Part shown: positions 1 to 6,371 of the stretch, in pieces
How positions within the stretch are numbered: position 1 is the stretch's first letter
How the letters are laid out: each line of letters starts with the position of its first letter
Assembly (NCBI GenBank): GCA_900546575.1
Contig: URDM01000064.1
Span: 1-16,623 of the forward strand
Source: an uncultured Prevotella sp.
Lineage (GTDB): Bacteria > Bacteroidota > Bacteroidia > Bacteroidales > Bacteroidaceae
Direction of reading: 5' to 3'
Length of the DNA stretch: 16,623 nt
Program-made: the position numbers and the translations under genes
The notes under the pieces: model-generated
What the model saw: the letters and a program-made list of their open reading frames with translations, nothing else
Databases searched by the model: none
What the model was told of the DNA's origin: nothing

Positions 1-7
1 CTTATCA

Positions 8-59
8 CCATATAAAGCTATCCGTGCCCTTTGGGGGAGCACGGACAGCTATGCTATGG
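8..59. other. Strong stem-loop at left edge of window
   Basis: An imperfect inverted repeat. CCAT (8-11) faces ATGG (56-59), AGCT (16-19) faces AGCT (47-50), and TCCGTGC (21-27) pairs perfectly with GCACGGA (39-45) around an 11-nt loop. There is no run of T after either side, so it is not a textbook intrinsic terminator. It may still end a gene lying left of the window, or be part of a structured RNA or a mobile-element end. No ORF with recognisable protein character overlaps it. Confidence 0.5.
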
Positions 60-428
60 CATTCGCTGAATAGTTACTCTTTTTTCCATTGTTGTAATAG
101 CTTATGTGATGAATGTCAAGCCAAAATAGTTGTATTATGGCTAGTATTATGCAAAGATAATAAATTCTCCGAATTGAGAAGAACAATGTGTTCATTTTCT
201 ATGTAATATCTCTTTTAAAAGACATATTTCTCCTCCTGATTTACTTTATTTAACACCCATATTCCCACATTATTGATCTAAAATGTTATAAATATCCGGC
301 TGCAAGATCTAAGGTGATCTAAATAATTTGCTGGTGTCAATTTGATCTACGACCTTTGCAGGGTCTTTGTATAAGACTGGTGCCATTGACAAATCATTTA
401 TGTTGAATACTTAACTCTTACATTACGA
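60..428. other. Gene-free AT-rich intergenic stretch
   Basis: I see no credible coding sequence, tRNA or rRNA here. Two minor things stand out. The hexamer GATCTA occurs four times (275-280, 306-311, 316-321, 344-349). A small inverted repeat, GACC (351-354) with GGTC (362-365), lies about 65 bp before the start of the small gene at 429. A TTTG followed by TATAAG near 366-374 is loosely promoter-like but does not match the Bacteroidota TTTG/TAnnTTTG pattern well enough to call. Confidence 0.5.
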
Positions 429-674
429 ATGGACAAGGAAAAGAATAAAGAATGGATTACAACGGCTGAACTTATTGCTTATCTTAAGGCTCATCCCGAC
501 GACGAGAAGGAATGCCGACTTTACTTAGGACATCGTCTTGGCTCTACTCACTACTGGTATTGGGACGCTAAGAAACGAACGTTTATGCATACGCGCGACT
601 GGCCCTTCTCGCCAATCAGCGAAAGCGAAGTCAAAGAATGGTACGGCAACAGCAAATGGAAGATTGAACAATGA
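429..674 (+). CDS. Small Trp-rich hypothetical protein, 81 aa
   Basis: I do not recognise this protein. It starts at ATG 429, ends at TGA 672-674, and would be soluble: there is no signal peptide or membrane segment. It has six Trp in 81 residues, a central HYWYWDAKKRTF stretch, and a charged N-terminal part (WITTAELIAYLKAHPDDEKE) that looks helical. Codon choice (GAC, GAG, AAG, CGA mixed with CTT) and balanced composition look like real protein, unlike the repeats that follow. No Shine-Dalgarno sequence is present, as is usual for Bacteroidota. It stands alone; the next intact gene is 830 bp downstream, across a repeat-rich block. The adjacent repeat arrays make a relation between protein and repeats conceivable, but nothing in the sequence shows one. 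Another ORF in a different frame overlaps its 3' half and runs through the repeats; I take that as an accident of the repeat reading open. Confidence 0.55.
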   Translation: MDKEKNKEWITTAELIAYLKAHPDDEKECRLYLGHRLGSTHYWYWDAKKRTFMHTRDWPFSPISESEVKEWYGNSKWKIEQ

Positions 675-684
675 ACAAACGTCG

Positions 685-767
685 TATCAAGGCATGATAC
701 GATCGTTTCAAGGCACAATACGGTCATATCATGGCATGATACGACCGTTTCAAGACACAAATGACCG
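685..767. repeat. Four degenerate 21-bp direct repeats
   Basis: Four successive units begin at 685, 706, 727 and 748, each starting T(A/T)TCA and containing GGCA or GACA followed by an ATACG or AAATG motif. Units 1 and 3 resemble each other more (both have GGCATGATACGA), as do units 2 and 4 (both begin TTTCAAG), so the array has a higher-order 42-bp alternation. The last unit is 20 bp. It starts 10 bp after the stop of the 81-residue gene. In one frame it reads as a 7-residue repeat, but that frame continues into other repeats and does not look like a real protein. Confidence 0.8.
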
Positions 768-803
768 ATTAGGGTTAAATGCACTATACAACGTTATTAT
801 TCT

Positions 804-1111
804 CGTTCGGTCCTCGTTCGGTCCTCGTTCGGTCCTCGTTCGGTTCTCGTTCGGTTCTCGTTCATCCTTCGTTCATCCTTCGTTCGGGATTCGTTCGGGA
901 TTCGAAGAACAATAAAAGAATCAACGAAGAAGCAACGGAAATGTATCTGAGGCACAACGGAGGCACAACAAAGGATGAACGAAGCCAAAACGATGCCTAA
1001 ACGATGCCTAAACAGAAGGAGTCCTTTTGCCTTTCAAAACGATTCGTTTTGCCTCTCAAAAGGACTCCTTTTACAGTCCAAAACGACTCCTTTTAGACAC
1101 CAAAAGGACTA
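804..1111. repeat. Unbroken 11-bp periodic array, 28 units
   Basis: From 804 every successive 11 bp forms a unit with no insertion or deletion. The first nine are CGTTCGGTCCT three times, then CGTTCGGTTCT, CGTTCATCCTT and CGTTCGGGATT, each twice in a row. The phase then continues through more diverged units, such as CGAAGAAGCAA (925), CGGAGGCACAA (958) and CGATGCCTAAA twice (991, 1002). It ends in alternating CAAAA- and CTTTT- units (for example CAAAAGGACTC at 1057 and CTTTTACAGTC at 1068) up to 1111. Almost every unit starts with C. Since 11 is not a multiple of 3, the repeat is unlikely to be under protein-coding constraint. Unit boundaries were placed by hand. Confidence 0.85.
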
Positions 1112-1114
1112 CAT

Positions 1115-1400
1115 TCGGAATTAGGAGTTTTGAATTTTGAATTAGTGCGCTTCGCGCATTAGGATTTTTTGAATTTGTAATTGAGAGTTATCTGTTAATT
1201 CAACATTGAACAACTCAAAATCGGCAAAGCCGACCAATTCAAAACTCAAAACTCAAAATTCAAAACTCTGCTTCGCCATAGGCGACCAATTCAACATTCA
1301 AAACTCAAAATTCCTAATTCAAAATCGGCGACCAATTCAAAACTCAAAACTCAAAACTCACAACTCTGTTTCGCCAGAAGCTACTAATTCAACATTCTAC
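1115..1400. repeat. Heptamer repeats with interspersed GC hairpins
   Basis: This stretch is built from the 7-bp word TCAAAAC/TCAAAAT/TCAACAT in tandem, interrupted by short GC-rich palindromes. These are TGCGC-TTC-GCGCA (1146-1158), TCGGC-AAA-GCCGA (1221-1233), TCGCC-ATA-GGCGA (1273-1285), a reduced TCGGCGACC (1325-1333) and a worn copy near 1371-1380. The last four are each followed by CCAATTC or CTAATTC and another heptamer run, so the region looks like several partial copies of the element seen at 4804-4884, 8026-8106 and 12541-12621, without its AT-rich middle. An open frame runs through it, but its product would be pure repeat (NSKLKTQNSKL), so I do not call a gene. Confidence 0.75.
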
Positions 1401-1442
1401 ATGTTTTTTTGCGGAAACAATACGCAATACAGGATTTTTCAG

Positions 1443-1450
1443 TACTTTTG
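1443..1450 (+). promoter_or_regulatory. Putative -7 box for beta-mannosidase gene
   Basis: TACTTTTG matches the Bacteroidota -7 consensus TAnnTTTG. No TTTG is found at the usual 19-23 nt upstream; the nearest one (1408-1411) is too far, so this is a one-box match. It would start transcription near 1457, upstream of ATG 1504 but downstream of the TTG at 1453, which supports the ATG as the start. Confidence 0.45.
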
Positions 1451-1503
1451 CCTTGGCTGTTACAGCAAAAATATTGTTTAATAGATTTCACACCAATCCA
1501 CAT

Positions 1504-4068
1504 ATGAATGGAAAAGACTTAGCATGTTCTTTGGCTACATGTATTGTGTCGCTGACCGCAAGCGCCTATGAAAGACCACAGGTTTGCACACTTCATACCA
1601 ACTGGACATTCTGCCAGGTGGGCGATACGCTATGGAGCGAAGCCAAGGTGCCAGGCACCGTACATCAGGACCTGCTGAACCACAACAGAATACCCAATCC
1701 CTTTTACGGCATGAACGAGGAAACCGTACAATGGGTGGAAAACGAGGACTGGATGTATCGCACATCGTTTGTCGTAAACGAACAGCAGCTCAGCCGTGAC
1801 GCTGCCGTCCTGGAAATGGACGGACTCGACACGTATGCCGACGTATACCTGAACGGTGCATTGATATTGCACGCGGACAATATGTTTGTAGGGCACAAGA
1901 TAGATGTGAAGCCCGTGCTACGCAAGGGTGTGAACCATCTGCTTGTACGATTCCGCTCAGCGGTGAAGGAGGTGCTTCCGCAAATGCTGACCAACGACTT
2001 CGAATATCCTGCCAGCAACGACCATTCGCCATGGCGCACCAGCGTATACACACGCAAGGCTCCATACTCCTACGGATGGGATTGGGGCATACGATTGGCT
2101 ACGTGTGGAATATGGCGCCCCGTGCGCCTTGTGTTTTCGGATGTGGCAAGGATTGAAGACTACTACGTCTGCCAGAAGTCGGTGTCGGCAAACAGGGCTG
2201 AGGTGGACAACCGCCTGGAGATAAACAACGTCACATCACGTACTGTAACGGCATTGCTCAAGGTGAACTATCACTACTCTGCCAACGACACGAAAGAAAT
2301 AAGCAAGCGTATAGAACTGCGCCCTGGAGAGAATACGGTCAGCCTGCCTGCAAGTATTGACAATCCGCACCTATGGATGCCCAACGGATGGGGTGAGCCT
2401 TCGCTATACAAGTTTACGGCATCGGTGACGGTAGACGGAGCAGAGATAGCCCGACAAGAACGAGAGGTAGGACTGCGCTCAGTCAAGGTGGTGATGGACG
2501 ACGACGAGTACGGCAAGTCGTTCTACTTCGTAGTGAACGGCCAGCCGATGTTTGCCAAGGGTGCCAACTTCATACCCGACGACGCCCTGCTGCCCAACGT
2601 CACGCCCCAGCGCTACAAGCGTATATTTGAGGACGTAAAGGCAGCCAACATGAATATGCTACGCGTGTGGGGAGGCGGCATCTACGAAGACGACAATTTC
2701 TACAACGAGGCCGACCGCAACGGCATATTGATATGGCAGGACTTTATGTTCGCCTGCAGCACCTATCCTCACGACCCGCTGTTCCTTGAACGTGTGGAAA
2801 GTGAGGCTCAATACAACATAAAGCGTCTGCGCGGACATGCGTCGCTCGCCATGTGGTGTGGCAACAACGAGATATACGAGGGTATGCGCTACTGGGGATG
2901 GAAGAGAAAATACACAGCCGAAACATTTGCCGAAATGGAACGCGGATACGACATATTGTTCCGTCAGTTGCTGCCGAAGATGGTAGAGCGCCTGGACAGC
3001 TCCCGCTTCTATATGCACAGCTCGCCATACGAAGCCAATTGGGGCCGCCCCGACAGCTGGAAGATTGCCGACAGCCACAACTGGGGTACATGGCACGGAC
3101 GCAAACCGTTTGAGAGTTTCGACTCCAGCATACCACGCTTTATGAGCGAATACGGATTTCAGGCTTTCCCCGAAATGAAGACAATACGAACGTTTGCCGA
3201 AGAGAAAGACTTTGAACTGGAATCGCCTGTGATGAATGCGCATCAGAAGGCCACGATAGGCAATGCGCTCATCAAGCAGACTATGGGACTATACTATAAA
3301 GTACCTGCAAGGTTTGAGGATATGGTGTATGTAGGGCTTGTGCTTCAGGGACACGGCATGCGACACGGCATGGAAGCCCACCGCCGTAACAGACCCTACT
3401 GTATGGGCAGCCTCTTCTGGCAACTGAACGACAGCTGGCCCGTGGTGTCGTGGTCGGCAATAGACTACTACGGCAACTGGAAGGCCATGATGTATCAGTC
3501 GCAGAGGGCTTTTGCCCCTATTCTTATCAACGCCATAAGGGAGGACAACGACCTGTGCGTTTATCTGATTTCGGACGAACTGCACGACCGTGACGACGTA
3601 CGGATGACTGTAGAACTGATGGATTTCGACGGCAATACACACGGCAAATGGACCTGCAACGGCAGGCTTACTGCCGGCAGCTCACAGCTCTTCATGAAGA
3701 AGTCTGCCGGCGAATGGCTTGGCAAGCAGGATGCTGCAAGCTCATTACTGCACTTCACGCTGAAGGCTAAGAACGGAACTACGCTGGCCGACAATATATA
3801 TTATTTCGCTTATCCGAAAGACCAGAAGCTGCCCGAGGCCCATATAGAGACAAGCTTGAGAAGACGGGGCGACAGCGTAGAGATGACATTGAAGACCGAC
3901 AAGCTGGCACGCGACATATTTATAGAGGTGCCAGTACAAGGCGTGCGCTTCACCGACAACTTCTTCGACCTTCTGCCCGGACAGCGTAAGAAGATTGTCA
4001 TAACTTCGCCCGAAGGACATTCGCTGAATGACCTAACATTCAGACTGCACCAGTTAGGTGCAGTGTAG
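1504..4068 (+). CDS. GH2 beta-mannosidase, exported
   Basis: An exo-enzyme that removes terminal beta-mannose from manno-oligosaccharides, probably in the periplasm. ATG 1504 gives 854 aa beginning with a short hydrophobic signal-like segment ending SLTASA-Y (residues 1-21); it is weak in N-terminal charge, so export is likely rather than certain. The frame is open back to TTG 1453, which lies before the expected transcription start. The GH2 layout is complete: an N-terminal sugar-binding domain, the GWDWG motif typical of beta-mannosidases (RKAPYSYGWDWGIRL), an immunoglobulin-like domain, then the TIM barrel. Glu456 in MWCGNNE is the expected acid/base and Glu549 in MSEYGFQ the expected nucleophile. 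The gene is monocistronic as far as I can see. Its stop is 17 bp from the stop of the opposing trmO, with no hairpin between. Family assignment is firm; the natural glycan (mannan, galactomannan or N-glycan) is not determined. Confidence 0.93.
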   Translation: MNGKDLACSLATCIVSLTASAYERPQVCTLHTNWTFCQVGDTLWSEAKVPGTVHQDLLNHNRIPNPFYGMNEETVQWVENEDWMYRTSFVVNEQQLSRDAAVLEMDGLDTYADVYLNGALILHADNMFVGHKIDVKPVLRKGVNHLLVRFRSAVKEVLPQMLTNDFEYPASNDHSPWRTSVYTRKAPYSYGWDWGIRLATCGIWRPVRLVFSDVARIEDYYVCQKSVSANRAEVDNRLEINNVTSRTVTALLKVNYHYSANDTKEISKRIELRPGENTVSLPASIDNPHLWMPNGWGEPSLYKFTASVTVDGAEIARQEREVGLRSVKVVMDDDEYGKSFYFVVNGQPMFAKGANFIPDDALLPNVTPQRYKRIFEDVKAANMNMLRVWGGGIYEDDNFYNEADRNGILIWQDFMFACSTYPHDPLFLERVESEAQYNIKRLRGHASLAMWCGNNEIYEGMRYWGWKRKYTAETFAEMERGYDILFRQLLPKMVERLDSSRFYMHSSPYEANWGRPDSWKIADSHNWGTWHGRKPFESFDSSIPRFMSEYGFQAFPEMKTIRTFAEEKDFELESPVMNAHQKATIGNALIKQTMGLYYKVPARFEDMVYVGLVLQGHGMRHGMEAHRRNRPYCMGSLFWQLNDSWPVVSWSAIDYYGNWKAMMYQSQRAFAPILINAIREDNDLCVYLISDELHDRDDVRMTVELMDFDGNTHGKWTCNGRLTAGSSQLFMKKSAGEWLGKQDAASSLLHFTLKAKNGTTLADNIYYFAYPKDQKLPEAHIETSLRRRGDSVEMTLKTDKLARDIFIEVPVQGVRFTDNFFDLLPGQRKKIVITSPEGHSLNDLTFRLHQLGAV

Positions 4069-4085
4069 GATAAGGCAGGACTTGC

Positions 4086-4760
4086 TCACTCCACATCCAC
4101 TACTGTCAGCACACCATCAGCAGACACCTTGAATCGTACGTCGCGACCGGCATACGACATGCCGTAGAGCTTATTGGGGTCGTTGTGATAATGCGGACGA
4201 GGGTCGAGCGATAGTACTCCGCGCAGGGCCTGGAGCTGGGCAGACGTAAAACGTGTAGCAAACGGCTGCGGGATGTCTACCTGTAGGCGCTGAATGGCAT
4301 GGGTGTCGACGAAACCACTACGTGCATCAGGATGGGAGTCGGCATAGACCACGTAGGGCTTGATGTCGTAGATGGGGGTGCCATCCATAAGGTCGGCACC
4401 AAGAACGTGTATAAGCGGACCGTTGGAGGCATTGAGTTCGACGTGCGAAAGACGCACCGACGAGAGTCCTATACGGTTGGGACGGAATGGCGAACGTGTG
4501 GCAAACACTCCCATACGAGTATTGCCACCAAGCAGCGGCGGACGCACGACGGGGCTGACAGCAGCATGGCTGTTGGCAGAAAACTCCCACACGAGCCACA
4601 GATAGTCGAACGCCTCAATGCCACGCAGGGCATCGGCATTGCGATACTGAGGCACAAACTCGATTGTGCCCTCCAGATTCTCCACCAGTCCGCTCTGCTT
4701 AGGAACGCCAAACTTCGTGGCAAACGGCGAGTGGAAATAAGCTATAGGTTCGATTTGCAT
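4086..4760 (-). CDS. trmO: TrmO-like tRNA (m6t6A37) methyltransferase
   Basis: A member of the TsaA/UPF0066 family, whose E. coli member TrmO N6-methylates t6A at position 37 of some tRNAs using S-adenosylmethionine. The 224-aa product carries the family signature MGVFATRSPFRPNRIGLS (residues 83-100), then DLMDGTPIYDIKPY (113-126), and ends with DPRPHY...YGMSYAGRDVRF (196-220), as in full-length members. I place the start at the ATG on 4760-4758 (MQIEPIAYFHSPF). The frame stays open 46 codons further upstream, but those codons are the intergenic repeat and encode only repeat-like sequence (KLKIQNSKLKIQ). It lies downstream of, and codirectional with, the DUF3078 gene across a 175-bp repeat element, so it is probably expressed by read-through from that gene. 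It converges on the mannosidase gene. Confidence 0.9.
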   Translation of the reverse strand: MQIEPIAYFHSPFATKFGVPKQSGLVENLEGTIEFVPQYRNADALRGIEAFDYLWLVWEFSANSHAAVSPVVRPPLLGGNTRMGVFATRSPFRPNRIGLSSVRLSHVELNASNGPLIHVLGADLMDGTPIYDIKPYVVYADSHPDARSGFVDTHAIQRLQVDIPQPFATRFTSAQLQALRGVLSLDPRPHYHNDPNKLYGMSYAGRDVRFKVSADGVLTVVDVE

Positions 4761-4935
4761 GATTTGAATTTTGAGTTTTGAGTTTTGAATTTTGAGTTTT
4801 GAGTTATTCTCGGCTTCGCCTGCGATTAAGAATTGACGAATTTTGAATTCAAAATTGAATAATTCAAAATCGCCGTAGGCGACCAATTCAACATTCAAAA
4901 CTCAAAATTCAAAACTCGCGCAGCGTTCCGCTGCG
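4761..4935 (-). repeat. Intergenic repeat element, copy B (81-bp core)
   Basis: It fills the whole gap between the DUF3078 gene and trmO. Read on the minus strand, the direction of transcription, there is a heptamer-repeat arm, then an 81-bp core (plus-strand 4804-4884) that begins GGTCGCCTACGGCGAT and ends GCCGAGAATAA, then a second heptamer arm of inverse sequence. By hand alignment the core differs from copy C at 5 positions and from copy D at 4, with no length change. One difference is GAAG in place of GTAG in the second GC module. The GC hairpin at 4918-4936 sits at its upstream end. Confidence 0.88.
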
Positions 4936-4936
4936 C
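4918..4936 (-). terminator. GC hairpin at 3' end of DUF3078 gene
   Basis: GCGCAGCG (4918-4925) pairs perfectly with CGCTGCGC (4929-4936) around a TTC loop. It abuts the stop codon of the DUF3078 gene and shares its last base. On the minus strand it is followed by GAGTTTTGAATTTTGAG, T-rich but without an uninterrupted U tract, so termination may be partial. That would fit read-through into trmO. It also reads as the outer GC module of the repeat element. Confidence 0.5.
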
Positions 4937-6225
4937 TAAAATCCATAACTGAATCCGAGCGATACGTACTCCTTAAACTGGAAGAATCCGTATTTGTCGT
5001 CGCGCTTCACGCCGTCGTCGAAGCGCGGATAGAGGAAGAGGTTGCTCGAGATGTACTTGTTGACAACGAAGGTGAAGGTGTTCTCCCACTCCATCTGCAT
5101 ACGGTGGTAGGTGGTATAGCCATAGAGACGCGTCTTCCAGCGTACGTCCTTAGACATCTGCCATACAAGGTCGACTGTCACCTCCGAACCGAAGTCGTTC
5201 TTGGCATGACGGCCTTCGTCGATGCCGAAGCGTGTGGCGAGTTCCTTGTCGCGCACATAAGTGAGATTGTAGGCTACGGGAGCAAGATGGATAGAACCCG
5301 TCATGCGACCCTTAAACCAGTTGACCTTGTAGTCCATACCGAGCGAGGGATTGACGTAGAGCGGCGAGAGGAAGCGCGAATACATCCTGGGGTCGTTGCT
5401 GCGCAATCCACGCATAAACTGGGTACTGGCTATGAGCTGGAATGTGTAATACCAATGCTTGGAGGCTTGCAGTCCGAGCTTGCTGGTGTAGCGTATAAGG
5501 TCTTCGGAGGCACGCACCGTGTGGAGGGTGTCACCACGAGAGTTTTGCAGTCCGAGACGCATCTCGAGCTTGTTGTTCCACTGGAAGCGCTGCTTGTTGT
5601 TGTAATTGGCCTGTAGAGTCACGGCAGCTATCATAGAGTAATTGCTCTCGCCACCCTTATACCAGTTGTCGGACACATAGTTCTGGAAGAGCTGCAGGCT
5701 GTAGTCGCCGCTGAACTTCCAGAAGTTGGGCTTCTCAACATATATCTGCACGGGCGACACTACTTCATCGTTCTCTACCTTAGGCGATACAAGGTCGACT
5801 ATGTCGGTTTCGGGCTTGACGGGAGTGGCAGATGGCTCGATGATAGGGCCTACACGGTCGAGCTGGCTCTGCGTGCTGACCACAAGGTCGGGACGATGCA
5901 GATAAACATTAAGCAGACTGCGGTCGAGCTCGGGAATGTTACCATCAAGCTTGAAGGCGTTGCCGGCTATGCCGTGATAGAAAGTGAGGGGAACGAAGAG
6001 GCGGTAATAGCGACCATCGGGTGCCGAAAGACTGTCGCGACGCAGGGCGAAAAGCGAGTCGACACGCATGCGACCCGCCTGCAAAGAGTCGACATACGAA
6101 CGTACAATTACCGGCACCGTGTCGGCATCGTGCGCCTTGGCGTGGCGCGAGCGCACCTGTGCATCGGCATGGCCTGCAAACAGCAACATTGCCAATATGG
6201 CGATATGTAAGAATTTCATATGCAT
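4936..6225 (-). CDS. DUF3078 outer-membrane beta-barrel protein
   Basis: A protein of the DUF3078 type found in Bacteroidota; the function of the family is unknown to me. There is a signal peptide (MHMKFLHIAILAMLLFAGHADA, cleavage expected before Gln23), a low-complexity N-terminal region to about residue 160, then many alternating aromatic strands as in a membrane barrel. The core motif QNYVSDNWYKGGESNYSM matches the family's NW..GG.N pattern. The chain ends EYVSLGFSYGF: a C-terminal Phe in a strand-like tail is the usual beta-barrel assembly signal. Two ATGs in frame (6225 and 6219) are both possible; the second (MKFLHIA) makes an equally good signal peptide. It is divergent from pyrG with 146 bp between starts, and a repeat element separates it from trmO downstream. 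429 aa if the first ATG is used. Confidence 0.85.
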   Translation of the reverse strand: MHMKFLHIAILAMLLFAGHADAQVRSRHAKAHDADTVPVIVRSYVDSLQAGRMRVDSLFALRRDSLSAPDGRYYRLFVPLTFYHGIAGNAFKLDGNIPELDRSLLNVYLHRPDLVVSTQSQLDRVGPIIEPSATPVKPETDIVDLVSPKVENDEVVSPVQIYVEKPNFWKFSGDYSLQLFQNYVSDNWYKGGESNYSMIAAVTLQANYNNKQRFQWNNKLEMRLGLQNSRGDTLHTVRASEDLIRYTSKLGLQASKHWYYTFQLIASTQFMRGLRSNDPRMYSRFLSPLYVNPSLGMDYKVNWFKGRMTGSIHLAPVAYNLTYVRDKELATRFGIDEGRHAKNDFGSEVTVDLVWQMSKDVRWKTRLYGYTTYHRMQMEWENTFTFVVNKYISSNLFLYPRFDDGVKRDDKYGFFQFKEYVSLGFSYGF

Positions 6226-6257
6226 AAAAATAGATTAAAAGCTAATGAATAATGCTG

Positions 6258-6265
6258 CAAAGGTA
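6258..6265 (-). promoter_or_regulatory. Putative -7 box for DUF3078 gene
   Basis: On the minus strand this reads TACCTTTG followed by C, a full match to TAnnTTTG. I find no TTTG at the proper upstream distance, only a T-rich tract. It lies about 33 nt ahead of the start codon and within 20 nt of the -33 box of the opposing pyrG promoter. Confidence 0.5.
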
Positions 6266-6284
6266 AGAATAAAAAATGAAAAAT

Positions 6285-6316
6285 TTTGTCGGTTTCGCAT
6301 AATTATATTAACTTTG
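6285..6316 (+). promoter_or_regulatory. Bacteroidota-type promoter of pyrG
   Basis: TTTG (6285-6288) and TAACTTTG (6309-6316) are separated by 20 nt, matching the Bacteroidota sigma factor consensus TTTG-N19-23-TAnnTTTG in both boxes and spacing. Transcription should begin near 6323, leaving a leader of about 50 nt to the GTG at 6372. This is the best promoter in the window and also supports the taxonomic guess. Confidence 0.75.
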
Positions 6317-6371
6317 CACCTTGTATTTTTGTACGTATTAGAATATTTAATTCTTTATAATTTATATCACC

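Noticed and set aside
8..59. tRNA or tmRNA fragment at the left edge
   Set aside because: There is no cloverleaf: no T-loop GTTCGA-type motif, no anticodon arm and no CCA end near the hairpin.
538..915. A 125-residue open frame overlapping the small gene and running through the 21- and 11-bp repeats, with seven-residue repeats in its product
   Set aside because: The seven-residue repeat follows mechanically from a 21-bp DNA repeat, and the rest is the 11-bp array read in one frame. The reverse strand and the other frames are also open here, as expected of low-complexity DNA.
804..1111. CRISPR array
   Set aside because: Units are 11 bp with no unique spacers of 25-40 bp, and no cas genes are present.
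1206..1481. A 91-residue open frame before the mannosidase gene
   Set aside because: Its product is the heptamer repeat translated (NSKLKTQNSKL) and it overlaps the mannosidase promoter.
1453..1503. Upstream TTG start adding 17 residues to the beta-mannosidase
   Set aside because: It would lie before the predicted transcription start (about 1457) and places a non-signal sequence ahead of a plausible export signal beginning at ATG 1504.
4761..4935. Insertion sequence or autonomous mobile element
   Set aside because: None of the repeat elements contains a transposase frame and I see no clear target-site duplication. A non-autonomous origin remains possible and is stated as a hypothesis only.
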